A stretch of DNA of 64,000 nucleotides from Pleurodeles waltl (taxonomy: Eukaryota > Chordata > Amphibia > Caudata > Salamandridae), in the NCBI RefSeq assembly GCF_031143425.1, contig NC_090443.1, forward strand, positions 1,054,857,554-1,054,921,553, read 5' to 3'. The notes under the pieces are model-generated. The model was not told the origin of the DNA and did no database searches. It saw only the letters and a list, made by a program, of their open reading frames with translations. Position numbers and translations under genes: made by a program. Below, piece after piece: positions 11,895 through 21,610 of the stretch (positions are counted from its first letter, which is position 1; every line of letters starts with the position of its first letter).

Positions 11895-12375
11895 ACGGGC
11901 CCAGCGGAGCGGTGCTTGACAGGAAGGGCCCAGCGGAGCGGTGCTTGAGACGGCGGGGCCCAGCGGAGCGGTGCTTGAGACGGCGGGGCCCAGCGGAGCG
12001 GTGCTTGACAGGAAGGGCCCAGCGGAGCGGTGCATGACAGGAAGGGCCCAGCGGAGCGGTGCATGAGACGGCGGGGCCCAGCGGAGCGGTGCATGACAGG
12101 AAGGGCCCAGCAGAGCGGTGCATGACAGGAAGGGCCCAGCAGAGCGGTGCTTGAGACGGCGGGGCCCAGCGGAGCGGTGCTTGAGACGGCGGGGCCCAGC
12201 GGAGCGGTGCTTGACAGGAAGGGCCCAGCGGAGCGGTGCATGACAGGAAGGGCCCAGCGGAGCGGTGCTTGAGACGGCGGGGCCCAGAGGAGCGGTGCTT
12301 GAGACGGCGGGGCCCAGCGGAGCGGTGCATGACAGGAAGGGCCCAGCGGAGCGGTGCTTGAGAAGGCTGGGCCCA
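11895..12375. repeat. Minisatellite of alternating 29/30-bp units
   Basis: The core CAGCGGAGCGGTGC repeats about 17 times. It is followed by one of two tails: TTGACAGGAAGGGCC or CATGACAGGAAGGGCC (29-bp spacing), and TTGAGACGGCGGGGCC or CATGAGACGGCGGGGCC (30-bp spacing). The two tail types alternate irregularly, suggesting unequal exchange between units. Long minus-strand frames of 246 and 192 codons across this array are consequences of the repeat. Confidence 0.93.
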
Positions 12376-12615
12376 GTGGAGCGGTGCTCTTCTGCACGGC
12401 GGGCCCTGTTCAGCGGTGCCTATCTTCACGGCGGGGCCCTGTTCAGAGGTGCTCTTCTGCACGGCGGGGCCCTGTTCAGCGGTGCTCTTCTGCACGGCGG
12501 GCCCTGTTCAGCGGTGCTCTTCTGCACGGCGGGCCCTGTTCAGCGGTGCCTATCTTCTCGGCGGGGCCCTGTTCAGCGGTGCTCTTCTGCACGGCGGGCC
12601 CTGTTCAGCGGTGCA
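12376..12615. repeat. Minisatellite, 32-33-bp unit, about 7 copies
   Basis: The unit contains GCGGTGCTCTTCTGCACGGC followed by GGGCCCTGTTCA. It shares GCGGTGC with the preceding array, so the two probably arose from a common ancestor unit. The TATCTTC variant replaces CTCTTCTGC in some copies. Confidence 0.9.
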
Positions 12616-13247
12616 CATCCAGTAGGTTCAAGGGAGCCAGACCTGGGCTGGACTCCCTGCTCAGTCGCCCTCCGACCGTGATGTTTTTGGACCCTTCGGT
12701 GACGGAGTCCTGGGCCCTTTGGTGTCCTCCTCTACAGCTGGGATGTGGCATGTGGGGCCCACCTGCTCCGCGCTCCTGCTGGCTGACTTCTCCGCCCTGC
12801 TGCCCTTACGCTCCTTAGATGGGGTTCTCGGGCCCTTGCCTCCCCTAGATGTTGTGGCTGGTGAAGTGGGCGAACTCTGCTCCTTGGGGGCAGCCGTGTC
12901 AGTCCTCGCACGGCGGCCCTTGTGTTTCCTGGTCCTCTTGCCGGGGGGGGTCTGGATGTGTCCTTGCTGCTGTTGGAGGTGTCACTGCTGGCAAAGGGTG
13001 GACTCCAGAACCCATGCACAACAGTGACACCCGAAGCTGGGCTGGTGGTGGCTGTGGTGCTCTTGGGACTCTTTGCAGATGGAGGGGGTAGGTCATCGGA
13101 GGGAAAGAGGTCAAGATTAGCCAGGAAAAGTTTTTTAGGGCCAAGGTAAAGGGTAGGAGAAGTGGTGATGGGAGTGGAGGAAGAGGATGTGGTTGTAGGA
13201 GAGTCAGGTGTGCTGTCATTGGGTGAAGGTGCAGGTGCTGTAGGCTG

Positions 13248-15216
13248 TCATGAGGTGGATGTCTGTTGGGTGGGTGGCTGCCTGCGTTTGTGTGTCTTGG
13301 AAGAGGTGGTGACAGACACAGTGGGAGAGGACACAGGGGACGTGTAAATGGCAGTGGGGGTGGTGACTGCACGCGTGCGGACTGTACAGGAGGGTGTGGT
13401 GGTGATGGAAGCACTGGCTGATGTTGGTGTGCATGCAGGTGTGAGTGTAGACGTCACAGGGAGGGAGGAGGGAGACGAGGAGGAGGGGGACACAGGGGTG
13501 GTAGTGACTGTTGGAATGTCTGCATCTGGGTATTGCTTGGGTGAGTGTTTGTGGGATCTGTGGTGCTTTTGTCTGGATGAGCTGCCCTTGGGTGTTGAGG
13601 TGTGTGCAGGCTGGTCAGATGGTGTGGATGGGATAGGCTGAGGAACAGGAGACAGAGACAGGGTGGAGGCAGTCAGAAGAGGGAGGCTGGAAACAGGGAC
13701 AATGGCTGCCGTCAGTGCTGAGGCCAGAGCAGTGAACGATCGTTGATGGGCAGCCTGACCCGAATGAATGCCCTCCAGGTAGGCATTGCTCCGATGCACC
13801 TCCCTTTCTACCCCCTGGATGGCATTCAAAAGGGTAGTCTGCCCAACAATGAGCGTCCTCACAAGGTCAATGAGCTCCGCACTGAGGGCAGCAGGGGTGA
13901 CAGGGGCAGGGGCTGATGTGCCTGGGGCGAAGGAGACGCCCGCCTTCCTGGGCGAGCGGGCAAGGAGCGTAGGCTGAGGGGCTGCAGGGAGGGCGGGGCT
14001 GGTGCGCTGGGTGGCGGCTGTACCTGTAGAGGCGGGGGGCACGGATGTTGCCGCCACCGCTAGGGAGCACCCATCCGAGGACGTGTCTGTGTCGCTGCTC
14101 TCACCACCGGTCCCCGTTGTGGTGCTCCCCTCGCCCTCCGGCTCACTGGTGCCCTCGGTGTCTGTTCCTGGGCCCACCGGGCCCTTGTGGCTTGCAGCTC
14201 CCTCGTGCTCGGATGCCAAATCTCCTCCGCCTGATGATGCTAATGCACACATGCACAAGAAGATGAAAAAGAAGGGTGGGGGGAGAAAAAGAAGACCTGG
14301 TTGAGTGCATGCAATGTCAACACCGTTGGCGGAGAGGACAGACACAGGAGCCGCATGCACTATGCCGCGCATTCGGGGTACACTACTCAGTACTTCTGAC
14401 TCAGACAACAGGTCAAGAGACGACAAACGCGCACATGTGTGAGGCTGGGCCATCAATAACTGTACTTGTCACCCTACAGAGGTGGGGGCCGGGAGCACAG
14501 GGCCATGCCTAAGGGAGAGGACTACACTACAGAAAGCGCCCTGGCCTAATGTCACCCACAACCCTCCTCCCCCACCCAGACGCCTCCACTGCGCAGAAAG
14601 ATAGCAGAATGTGCTGATACTCACCCCCTTGTGTCTGCTGTGATGCTCTCAAGCGCCCATCCAAATCAGGGTAGGCCACCGCCAGGATCCGGGACATCAG
14701 GGGGGTCAGGGTACGACTGGCACCCCTCCTAGGTTGGGAGGCCATCCCCAGCAGTGACTCGGCGGTCTTCCTGGTTCCGCGGCGGATGTCCTCCCACCTC
14801 TTGCGGCAGTGGGTGCCCCGTCTGACGTGGACCCCCAGGGCCCGGACTTCCTTGGCGATGGCACGCCAAATCTCGACTTTCTGATGGGCGCTGACCTATG
14901 TGACATGTACAGGGTGGGAAGGAAACATTAATCAACTTACTGCATGTTAGATGTGATTGGCCCCCCCTCCCCAACCTTGCAATATAGCACATGCTCTCAT
15001 CTGTCGTGCGTTGCACTCCTCATTCGCCCCCCACCCCACCAACTTACATCCACCCCACTCCACACAGGCATCGCCCATTCCATGTGCACCCGGTGTACTC
15101 ACCTGTTGGTCTGGAGGACCGTAGAGTAACGCATACTGGGGGAGGACCCCATCCACGAGCTTCTCCAACTCTTCAGACGTGAAGGCAGGGGCCCTTTCCC
15201 CAGTCACAGCAGCCAT
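13248..15216 (-). CDS. Harbinger Myb/SANT-like protein A (three exons)
   Basis: Predicted DNA-binding partner of the transposase. Exon 1 is 15216-15103 (ATG at 15216-15214, donor GTGAGT), exon 2 is 14895-14625 (acceptor CATAG, donor GTGAGT), and exon 3 runs from 14230 (or 14239, same frame) to the stop at 13248. Phases agree (0, then 1), giving about 455 residues. A trihelix-type Myb/SANT domain covers residues about 10-85, with tryptophans at about 48 (VEIWRAIAKEV) and 72 (RKRWEDIRR), and is split by intron 1. A Ser/Thr/Pro/Ala-rich linker follows, then a helical stretch (LIDLVRTLIVGQTTLLNAI) and another low-complexity tail. The gene diverges from the transposase across about 0.5 kb. Exon joins come from splice-site reading, not transcripts. 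Confidence 0.75.
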
Positions 15217-15711
15217 TGTCTCTTCCAGACCGAGTTCACAGCAGCACTTGCAGTATAGGTCCTCTCCTGTGGATGATCAGGTCTCGAGTGATTAAGCAGA
15301 TAGAAAATGGCGGTCACGCCCGCGGCGGGGCGTACCGCGGCGGTGCGTACCGCGACCGCCGGCGCACATCGTCATTGGCTCCTGAAACCCATAGGCTTCA
15401 ATGTTATCCAATGCGGCTCCGTATAGCGGTCTTCGACCGTCTACCGCCACGGTGTGCTCCGCCAGCGCAGTGACCTCACATCTCATTGTCCCACTTCACA
15501 GGTCAGGCAGCCGCCATTTCAAGGGCCCACATGGCATAATTTCTACTGCGACACACAGGCCTAGGCCTTGCATTGCCACACATACACGCCTTTCAATACA
15601 TAGATAACCGTGTGCTATGCAAGCTGTGGTGAACGTACCAGTGATTAGCTTGACTCTGTGCTCCATGTTGTCCTTCCTAGGCACCGTCCGCTGGGACTTG
15701 CGAGGAGAAGG
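15217..15711. promoter_or_regulatory. Candidate bidirectional promoter of Harbinger
   Basis: This interval separates the divergent starts of Myb-like gene A and the transposase. It is GC-rich at 15300-15370 with repeated TACCGCG and GGCGGTGCG words. It contains CCAAT-type boxes on both strands (ATTGG near 15374, CCAAT near 15409). A strong splice acceptor (TCCTTCCTAG, ending at 15680) shortly before the transposase ATG suggests a 5' untranslated exon upstream. Promoter activity is inferred. Confidence 0.45.
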
Positions 15712-16716
15712 ATGAATCCTCGCGTGTACCGACCGCTGGTGGACCTGTCGACAATGGAAGAACGCCACATCATACTACGATACCGACTTGACCGTGCCAC
15801 TATCCATGAACTGTGTGCCCAGCTGGAGCCAGCCCTGATGTCCCCCATCCGCCAACCCACAGGAATTCCCCCTCTGGTGCAGGTGCTGTCAGTCCTCCAT
15901 TTTCTTGCAAGTGTCTCATTCCAGACAACAGTGGCCATGTCATCTGGAATGTCTCAGCCAATGTTTTCTAAAGTTTTGTCTAGAGTGTTGTCTGCCCTGA
16001 CGAAACACACGCGGAGTTACATTATTTTCCCTGAGGAGGTTGATTTGCCCACTGTGAAGGGTGATTTTTATGCCCTTGGACATATTCCCAACATAATTGG
16101 TGCCATTGATGGGACCCATGTAGCCTTAGTCCCCCCAAAAGACGATGAGCAGGTGTACAGAAACAGGAAAAGTTACCATTCTATGAACGTCCAGGTGGTC
16201 TGTTTGGCTGACCAGTACATCTCCCATGTGAATGCCATGTTCCCTGGTTCAGTGCATGACGCGTATGTGATGCGTAATAGCAGCATCCCTTATGTGATGG
16301 AACAGCTACAGAGACAACGTGTGTGGCTAATAGGTGACTCTGGTTACCCCAACCTGCCTTGGCTATTGACCCCAGTGAGGAATCCCCGGACCAGGGCTGA
16401 GGAACGGTACAATGAGGCCCATGGGCGAACTAGGAGGATCATAGAAAGGACCTTTGGCCTCCTGAAGGCCAGGTTTAGGTGCCTGCATATGACAGGGGGA
16501 TCCCTGATGTACTCACCAAAGAAGGTGTGCCAGATCATCGTGGCCTGCTGTATGCTTCACAATCTGGCATTGCGACGTCAGGTGCCTTTCCTGCAGGAGG
16601 ATGGTCCAGATGGTGGTGTTGAAGCAGCTGTGGAGCCTGTGGAGAGTGAAGAGGAGGAAGACTCAGAGGACGACACAGACAACAGGGACAGAGTTATCCA
16701 ACAGTATTTTCAGTAG
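15712..16716 (+). CDS. Harbinger transposase (HARBI1-like, DDE_Tnp_4)
   Basis: A 334-residue nuclease related to HARBI1 that would cut the element ends and insert them at TAA-like targets. The ATG at 15712 follows an acceptor-like TTCCTAG. An in-frame GTG further upstream (15658) lies before that acceptor and is unlikely to be the start. Residues about 55-100 form the helix-turn-helix region (SVSFQTTVAMSSGMSQ). The catalytic triad is visible and complete: Asp133 in GAIDGTH, Asp209 in IGDSGYP and Glu245 in RRIIERTFG. YSPKK and ACCMLHNLAL near the C-terminus are also family-typical. An acidic tail (ESEEEEDSEDDTD) ends the protein. No frameshift or stop is seen. Vertebrate HARBI1 has lost transposition, so the intact triad here fits an element rather than the domesticated gene. 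Confidence 0.93.
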   Translation: MNPRVYRPLVDLSTMEERHIILRYRLDRATIHELCAQLEPALMSPIRQPTGIPPLVQVLSVLHFLASVSFQTTVAMSSGMSQPMFSKVLSRVLSALTKHTRSYIIFPEEVDLPTVKGDFYALGHIPNIIGAIDGTHVALVPPKDDEQVYRNRKSYHSMNVQVVCLADQYISHVNAMFPGSVHDAYVMRNSSIPYVMEQLQRQRVWLIGDSGYPNLPWLLTPVRNPRTRAEERYNEAHGRTRRIIERTFGLLKARFRCLHMTGGSLMYSPKKVCQIIVACCMLHNLALRRQVPFLQEDGPDGGVEAAVEPVESEEEEDSEDDTDNRDRVIQQYFQ

Positions 16717-17223
16717 CACACAGGTAAGAATCACACACGCCATTTTCATTTTCCTGAAAGCCTCCAGCTTCTCAACTTTGTCTATGACCCCCCAGTTCTT
16801 TTAAAATGATGTTTGATTTTCCCTTCCCTTTTCAGTGCTGTATGACCCACTGCGTGACTTCTGCTTGGTTAGCCCATGGACTAATGCTTATTGATCTCGG
16901 TATGTGTTCAGCACAAAGTTAACAGAACATAATTGATCGGTAATGTGTTATACAGTTGTAAATAATACAGCCTGACTCCAGCATGATTTCAGTGCATTGA
17001 GTGATTTATTTTTGGTGCTAGATAATGGTACATGATATTAACACGGTGATGGGTGGGGGTGGAGTAATGTCCATGGCAGAGTCCAGTTCTCAGTCTCACA
17101 GGTGCATTGTCCATATGCCTGTGGAAGGATGGAGCAGGGGCAGTTCAAGGTTGGACAGGGTGGCAATGTGGGACAGTGGGATGACTTCAGGGGGTATCTC
17201 ATGCTGGCGGGGGTCTTGACATC
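16717..17223. other. Convergent 3' region between transposase and Myb-like gene B
   Basis: Non-coding, with the two genes ending towards each other. It presumably holds their terminators; no clear AATAAA is placed for either, so I do not assign one. Confidence 0.5.
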
Positions 17224-18708
17224 CTACTCTGTCTTTTTTTTGGATCTCAGGCTCCTCTTGCGGGGTGGTTGTTCTTCAGCAGGAGGTGGGGTTCTGGTGG
17301 CCTGTCGTTGTGGTGGGGCCTCCTGTCCACTAGCGCCGGCGGAGGTGGTAGGCTGTTCCTGGTCCGGGCTAGTGACAGGGGCCCTGTGTGGTGCCACATG
17401 GTCCCGCAACGTGTCTTCTATCCGGTTGAGGGCCTGGACTATGCTCCCCATAGCGGTAGAGATGTTGGTGAGATGATTGGTGAACCCCATGTAGCGTTCC
17501 TCCTGCTGTGCCTGGATCTCCTGGAACCTGGCCAGTACCGTCGCCATCGTCTCTTGGGATTGGTGGTAGGCTGCCATGATGGTGGTGAGGGCCTCTTGGA
17601 GAGTCGGTTCCCTGGGCCTCTCCTCCCCCCCCTGTCGCACTGCAGCCCTCCGAGTTGCCCTGTTTCCCCCGGCCTCTGTCCCCTGGACGGTGTGCCCACT
17701 ACCACTGCCCCCAGGTCCCTGTTGTTGTTGGGGTGGTGGGTTAGCCTGGGTGCCCTGTAGTGGCAGACACACCGCTGATTGACCTGTCCTAGAGACAGAG
17801 GCATGGGCCCGCTGGGTGGGAGCTGTGCTGTTGTTCCCAGAGGGGGTTGGGTCTGCTGTGGCCTGTGTGTGGGGAACCGACTGTCCACAGGTCCCCGATG
17901 GTCCGGGCTGGTCATCAGGTTCCAGGTCGACAGAGCTGCTGTCATCACTGGGGGCCTCTTCCGGCGGGGGGATGGACATTTCTGGACCCTCCTGGCCGGT
18001 GTGTTGGCGTTCGGGTCCTGCATGGGGTAAGAGAGTATGGTTATTGTTTCTGTGTGTGCTATTGTGTGCGATTTATGGGTGCCCTTGTCCCCCAGTGCTG
18101 TCATTCCCTTGGGGGAGGTGTTGTGGGGGTGTTTGGGGGCGGGGGGGAGATGTGCAGTGGTCATGCTTAGGTGATGGGTGTCCATAGTTTGTGGTGGCAT
18201 GCAGGGGTTGGTGTTGGGTGGGTTGCTGGAGAGACATTCTCAGGGAGGATGTGTGATGGGGGGTTGGGGGGGAGGGTGGTGGTGGGGGTTAGCATGCTGG
18301 GGGGGGGAAGTAGTTGAGATTGTACTTACCAGAGTCCATTCCTCCGTGTACTCCAGCGAGGCCATCAGGATGCAGGATGTTTAGTACCTCTTGCTCCCAT
18401 GCTGTGAATTCTGGTGGAGTGGGTGGGGGTCCCCCGCCAGTCTTCTGCACTGCGATGTTGTGTCGCGAGACCATCGAGCGCACCTTTCCCCGTAAGTCGT
18501 TCCAGCGTTTGCGGATGTCGTCTCGATTTCTGGGATGCTGTCCCACCGCGTTTACCCTGTCCACGATCCGCTGCCATAGCTCCGCCTTCCTGGCTATAGT
18601 GGTGTGCTGCACCTGTGAGCCGAAGAGCTGGGGTTCATCTCTTATGATTTCCTCCACCATGACCCGGAGTTCTTGGTCCGAAAAGCGTGGGTGCCTTTGG
18701 GGTGCCAT
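17224..18708 (-). CDS. Harbinger Myb/SANT-like protein B (two exons)
   Basis: Second predicted DNA-binding partner. Exon 1 is 18708-18330 (ATG at 18708-18706, donor GTAAGT); exon 2 is 18017-17224 (acceptor CATGCAG). Phase 1 joins correctly, giving 390 residues. The Myb/SANT-like domain lies at residues about 8-85 and is uninterrupted: helix 1 FSDQELRVMVEEI, helix 2 AELWQRIVDRVN with Trp45, helix 3 DDIRKRWNDLRGKV with Trp69. A conserved-looking FTAWEQEVLNIL segment follows. The C-terminal exon is Pro/Ser/Gln-rich with a helical region (ETMATVLARFQEIQAQQEER, then HLTNISTAMGSIVQALNRI), and ends in a basic PRKRSLRSKKK stretch that could be a nuclear signal. It is distinct from protein A in sequence and intron position. 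Splicing is inferred from consensus sites. Confidence 0.78.
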
Positions 18709-19277
18709 GGGGTGATGTGGATGAGGTGTGGGGTGGTGTATATGGTGAAGAGTGTGTTGGTGTGTGGTGCTTTGTGCTTCTATGTGGTGTGTGTGATGGT
18801 GTAGTGTGCCTCTGTGTGATGTAGCTCTCTATTCTGTGATGTGTCTCTCTCTCCTTCGTCTCTGATCTACGGTCGTAGGGGTTTGTGGGTGATGTGGGTG
18901 TGTGTTTTATAGTTGATTGGATGTGTGGGAGTGTTGTTTGTATGTGTGTCAGGTGTGTGTATTTCAAATTGTCCAATGTGGCTGTGTTTTGGAGCTGTGT
19001 GTGTATTTTGACCGCGGCGGTGTGTACCGCCAATGGAATACCGCGGTTGAAAGACCGCCGCGTGGATTGGTGGGTCAGAATGGCATGGGCGTGTTTGTGT
19101 TGGCGTGGCGGTGGAGGTTTGGTCATCTCCAGTTTTCCGCGGCCCGCTGATGGGGCGGCCTTCCTTGGATGTCGGGTTTTTGGCGGATTCACAGTTGGTG
19201 GTCAGAATGACCGTGGCGGTTTACCGCGGCCGCGGCGGTAGTATGGCGGAGTTCTGACCGGCGGTAAGGGCCTTTTA
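18709..19277. promoter_or_regulatory. Upstream region of Myb-like gene B and Harbinger right subterminal region
   Basis: TG/GT-rich simple sequence covers 18709-18970. Then GC-rich sequence with ACCGCGGCGG and GTACCGCCAATGG (a CCAAT box near 19031) resembles the block at 15300-15420 upstream of the transposase. Copies of GGTCAGAATG near 19072 and 19199 repeat the terminal sequence and may be subterminal protein-binding sites. Confidence 0.4.
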
Positions 19278-19300
19278 CCGCCGAGGTCAGAATGACCCCC
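19278..19300 (-). repeat. Harbinger right terminal inverted repeat
   Basis: Read on the minus strand it begins GGGGGTCATTCTGACC, matching the left end. The duplicated target TAA follows at 19301-19303. Confidence 0.88.
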
Positions 19301-20439
19301 TAAGTCAGTTATGCACCCAAGAAGACAGATGCGGGTTCCTGGTTGGTGCAGAAGATGTCCCACGCCGGATGGATGATTGCAGTCTGGTTTGCATCGCTGG
19401 ATTCTGCCAACAAGCCTTGGCACACGCAAAGCTTGCGGTTTGCGGAAAATGATGCTGCATGGGACCAGGAGGGACCTGGTGGCCTCTACCCAGGAGGGGG
19501 AGGCAGAGGGGGCTCTCAGCAACTCAGTGTTCAGACCTCCCTACCCTAACCCTGTGGTGTGGCTACTTCAGGGTTATTCGCCCCAGGGGAAACTGGTTTG
19601 GCAACAGATTTCCCCCCTACGCTTCCCATGCCAGTCTGTCTACATCAACAATAGGGCAGCCCTCCCTCCTACTGTTATATTTATGCTCCTGACACTGATC
19701 CAAGGAGAGTCACTGAAGTGCAGCTTGATCACCCAGAAGATGAGTTATTGCACAGGGAAAGATGTGGCTGTGACAGCTATAATGGGTGACTAGTAGCCCA
19801 GTGGCAACTGGACTTCTAGCAGGAGCGATAGAACTTAGAGGGACGCTGACCGGTGGCCAGGACTGCCTTACCCCCCGCTGTGGACTGAGGAGTAGACACA
19901 GGAAGACCCCCGTTGACTGCATTGCAACCACATCATCCTTGAGTATCTTCAGCAGTGTGTATCCCTTGCTTCAAGACCACTTTCATAGGGACTTGCATCA
20001 AAGAATAAAAGTGCTTGAAACTGACAGAAAACTGCTTCCCTTGCTGAGGTAACTGTTTCTGAAGACCTTACTGGTCTGCCTTGCTGGCTCCCTGTCGGAG
20101 TTGGTTGCCCAAAGTAACGCTAACTGACCACAATACAACTAGGCAAAGTTTTTGCTCAAAAGTTTTCGAAGTGTGAAATTCGTTGAATTTGCCAATGCAA
20201 TGCTCCTTCATGGTTGAGTAAAAAGTGCATATTTACTACACTTTGTAAAATCTGGAACCTTCTGATGGATCTCTTTAGTTTCTGTGTCTAAAAATATATA
20301 AAAACTTGCTCTATTTTTATAAATTTGTGTTCGGTTGCTAGAGTGTCTGTTATTTCTTCTTCAATTGTTTTGGTGCTGTTTAAATGCTTTACAGTTGTAA
20401 GAACACACTGCACCCGCAGCCCCCAGGCCTTGGAGAAAC
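19301..20439. repeat. Right half of the split repeat, then unassigned DNA
   Basis: From 19301 to about 19550 the sequence reads as the continuation of the LTR-like repeat interrupted at 10568. The rest, to about 20439, holds no gene or motif that I recognise; open frames are short and domain-free. Confidence 0.4.
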
Positions 20440-21341
20440 CAACCCCCAGCGCCTCATCATTCAGCAGGCGGCCCTCCTCCCTGTCTGACTGGTGGTGTGC
20501 CCGAGACACCCCCCTGAACCTCGCCTGCAGCATCTGAGTGAACCCTGGGGTCCCTCACAGACCAGCATTTCAAACTCGATTTCCTGTTTGCACCTTGCAT
20601 CCGGCCGCCCCTGTGCCGCTGAGGGTGTGTGTTTGCTGCCTACTTGTGGCGCCCCCAGTGCTCTTCTAATTCCCCTGGCCTGCCCTCCGAGTCACGGGTA
20701 CTTACCTGCAGGCAGGTCTGATTCCAAGTACCCCCTGTCTCAATAGGGGCCCACGTAATGTTTGCTCAACTTTGAACTCTGCACCCGGATGGCCCCGTGT
20801 TGCTGGTGGTGGGTGTTTGGGGTTAACTTGAACCCTAGCCAGTGGGCTTTCTAAAACCCTGAGACTGAAACTGTAAGTGTTGTACTTACCTGTAAACCAA
20901 CCTAACATTTCTCCCCCCCACCCAAGAAATTGTACTGTGTCCATTTTTAATACAGATTATTGCCAATAATTCAAACAACTGTATCACTTACCAATTTCAA
21001 ACAAAGTACTGTTGATACCTTTGTGAAATGCGAAACTTTTAAGGTAGTTACCTGCAACTTGAATCTTGTGGTTCTAAAAATAAATTAAGAAAATATATTT
21101 TTGCTATGTAAAAACCATTGGCCTGGAGTCAGCCATTGAGTGTGTGCTTCATTTATTGCCTGTGTGTGTACAATAAATGCTTTGCACTGCCCTCTGATAA
21201 GCCTACTGCTCGACCACACTACCACAAAAGAGAGCATTAGTATTATCTACTTTGGCCTCTGTTAAGCCTCTGGGGAACCCCTGGACTCTGTGCACACTAT
21301 ATCTCACTTTGATATAGTATTTACAGAGCCGGTTTCCTACA
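20440..21341 (+). repeat. 5' LTR of the plus-strand Gmr1-like element, 5'-truncated
   Basis: From the TTCAGCAGGC block onward it parallels the 3' LTR at 33654-34627, ending with CTCACTTTGATATAGTATTT and TTCCTACA. The expected LTR start (TGTAGGAAAGTG) is missing on the left, so the first 80 bases or so appear lost or replaced. It is followed at once by the primer-binding site. Confidence 0.75.
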
Positions 21342-21360
21342 TTGGTGAATCAGCGGTGGG
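21342..21360 (+). other. Primer-binding site of the plus-strand Gmr1-like element
   Basis: Reads TTGGTGAATCAGCGGTGGG directly after the LTR end. It matches the corresponding site of the minus-strand copy at 60851-60869 with one difference. I cannot name the priming tRNA. Confidence 0.65.
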
Positions 21361-21610
21361 GTCTACGACTTTGCATTTGCTGGACTACTCAGCCAATACA
21401 TGATCACATGACTAAATTCCAAAATTGCCTTTAAAAAACTGATTTTTGAATTTGACTATTTTTTTTACATTTTTAAAGGTCCTGCTAGGGCCTTGGTTAA
21501 GTCTCCTTAGCATCTCTTTTTAAGTTTAAAGTTTTTTTTTTTAACTTAGGACGTAGTTACTAGAAGTAGTTTTTATTTTCTAAAAAGTAATCCCAACTTT
21601 TAGTAACATA

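Larger units (their letters stand above)
10569..19300. mobile_element. Complete Harbinger DNA transposon, 8.7 kb, three genes
   Basis: The ends are inverted repeats: left GGGGGTGATTCTAACCCTGG, right (reversed) GGGGGTCATTCTGACCTCGG. They are flanked by the same three-base duplication TAA at 10566-10568 and 19301-19303, as expected for PIF/Harbinger insertion. Inside, from left to right, are a GC-rich end, three minisatellite arrays, a minus-strand Myb/SANT-like gene, a plus-strand DDE transposase and a second minus-strand Myb/SANT-like gene. Known Harbingers carry a transposase and one Myb-like partner that helps nuclear import and binding of the ends; a second partner is unusual. All three reading frames look intact once introns are removed, so autonomy is possible but unproven. 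Confidence 0.9.

Noticed and set aside
11339..11919. Open frames of 163 and 135 codons on the plus strand
   Set aside because: Produced by the 64-bp tandem repeat; the same peptide pattern appears in several frames.
11755..12495. Open frames of 246 and 192 codons on the minus strand
   Set aside because: They lie in the 29/30-bp minisatellite, overlap in two frames and encode only the repeated unit.
13012..13600. Plus-strand frames opposite Myb-like gene A
   Set aside because: They are Val/Gly-rich shadows of the Ser/Thr/Pro-rich coding strand.
15712..16716. Host HARBI1 gene
   Set aside because: The gene lies inside inverted ends with TAA duplications and beside Myb-like genes, so it is the transposon's own transposase.
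18709..19192. 185-codon minus-strand open frame upstream of Myb-like gene B
   Set aside because: It comes from GT/CA-rich simple sequence (His/Thr/Pro/Ser runs) and lies in the likely promoter region.
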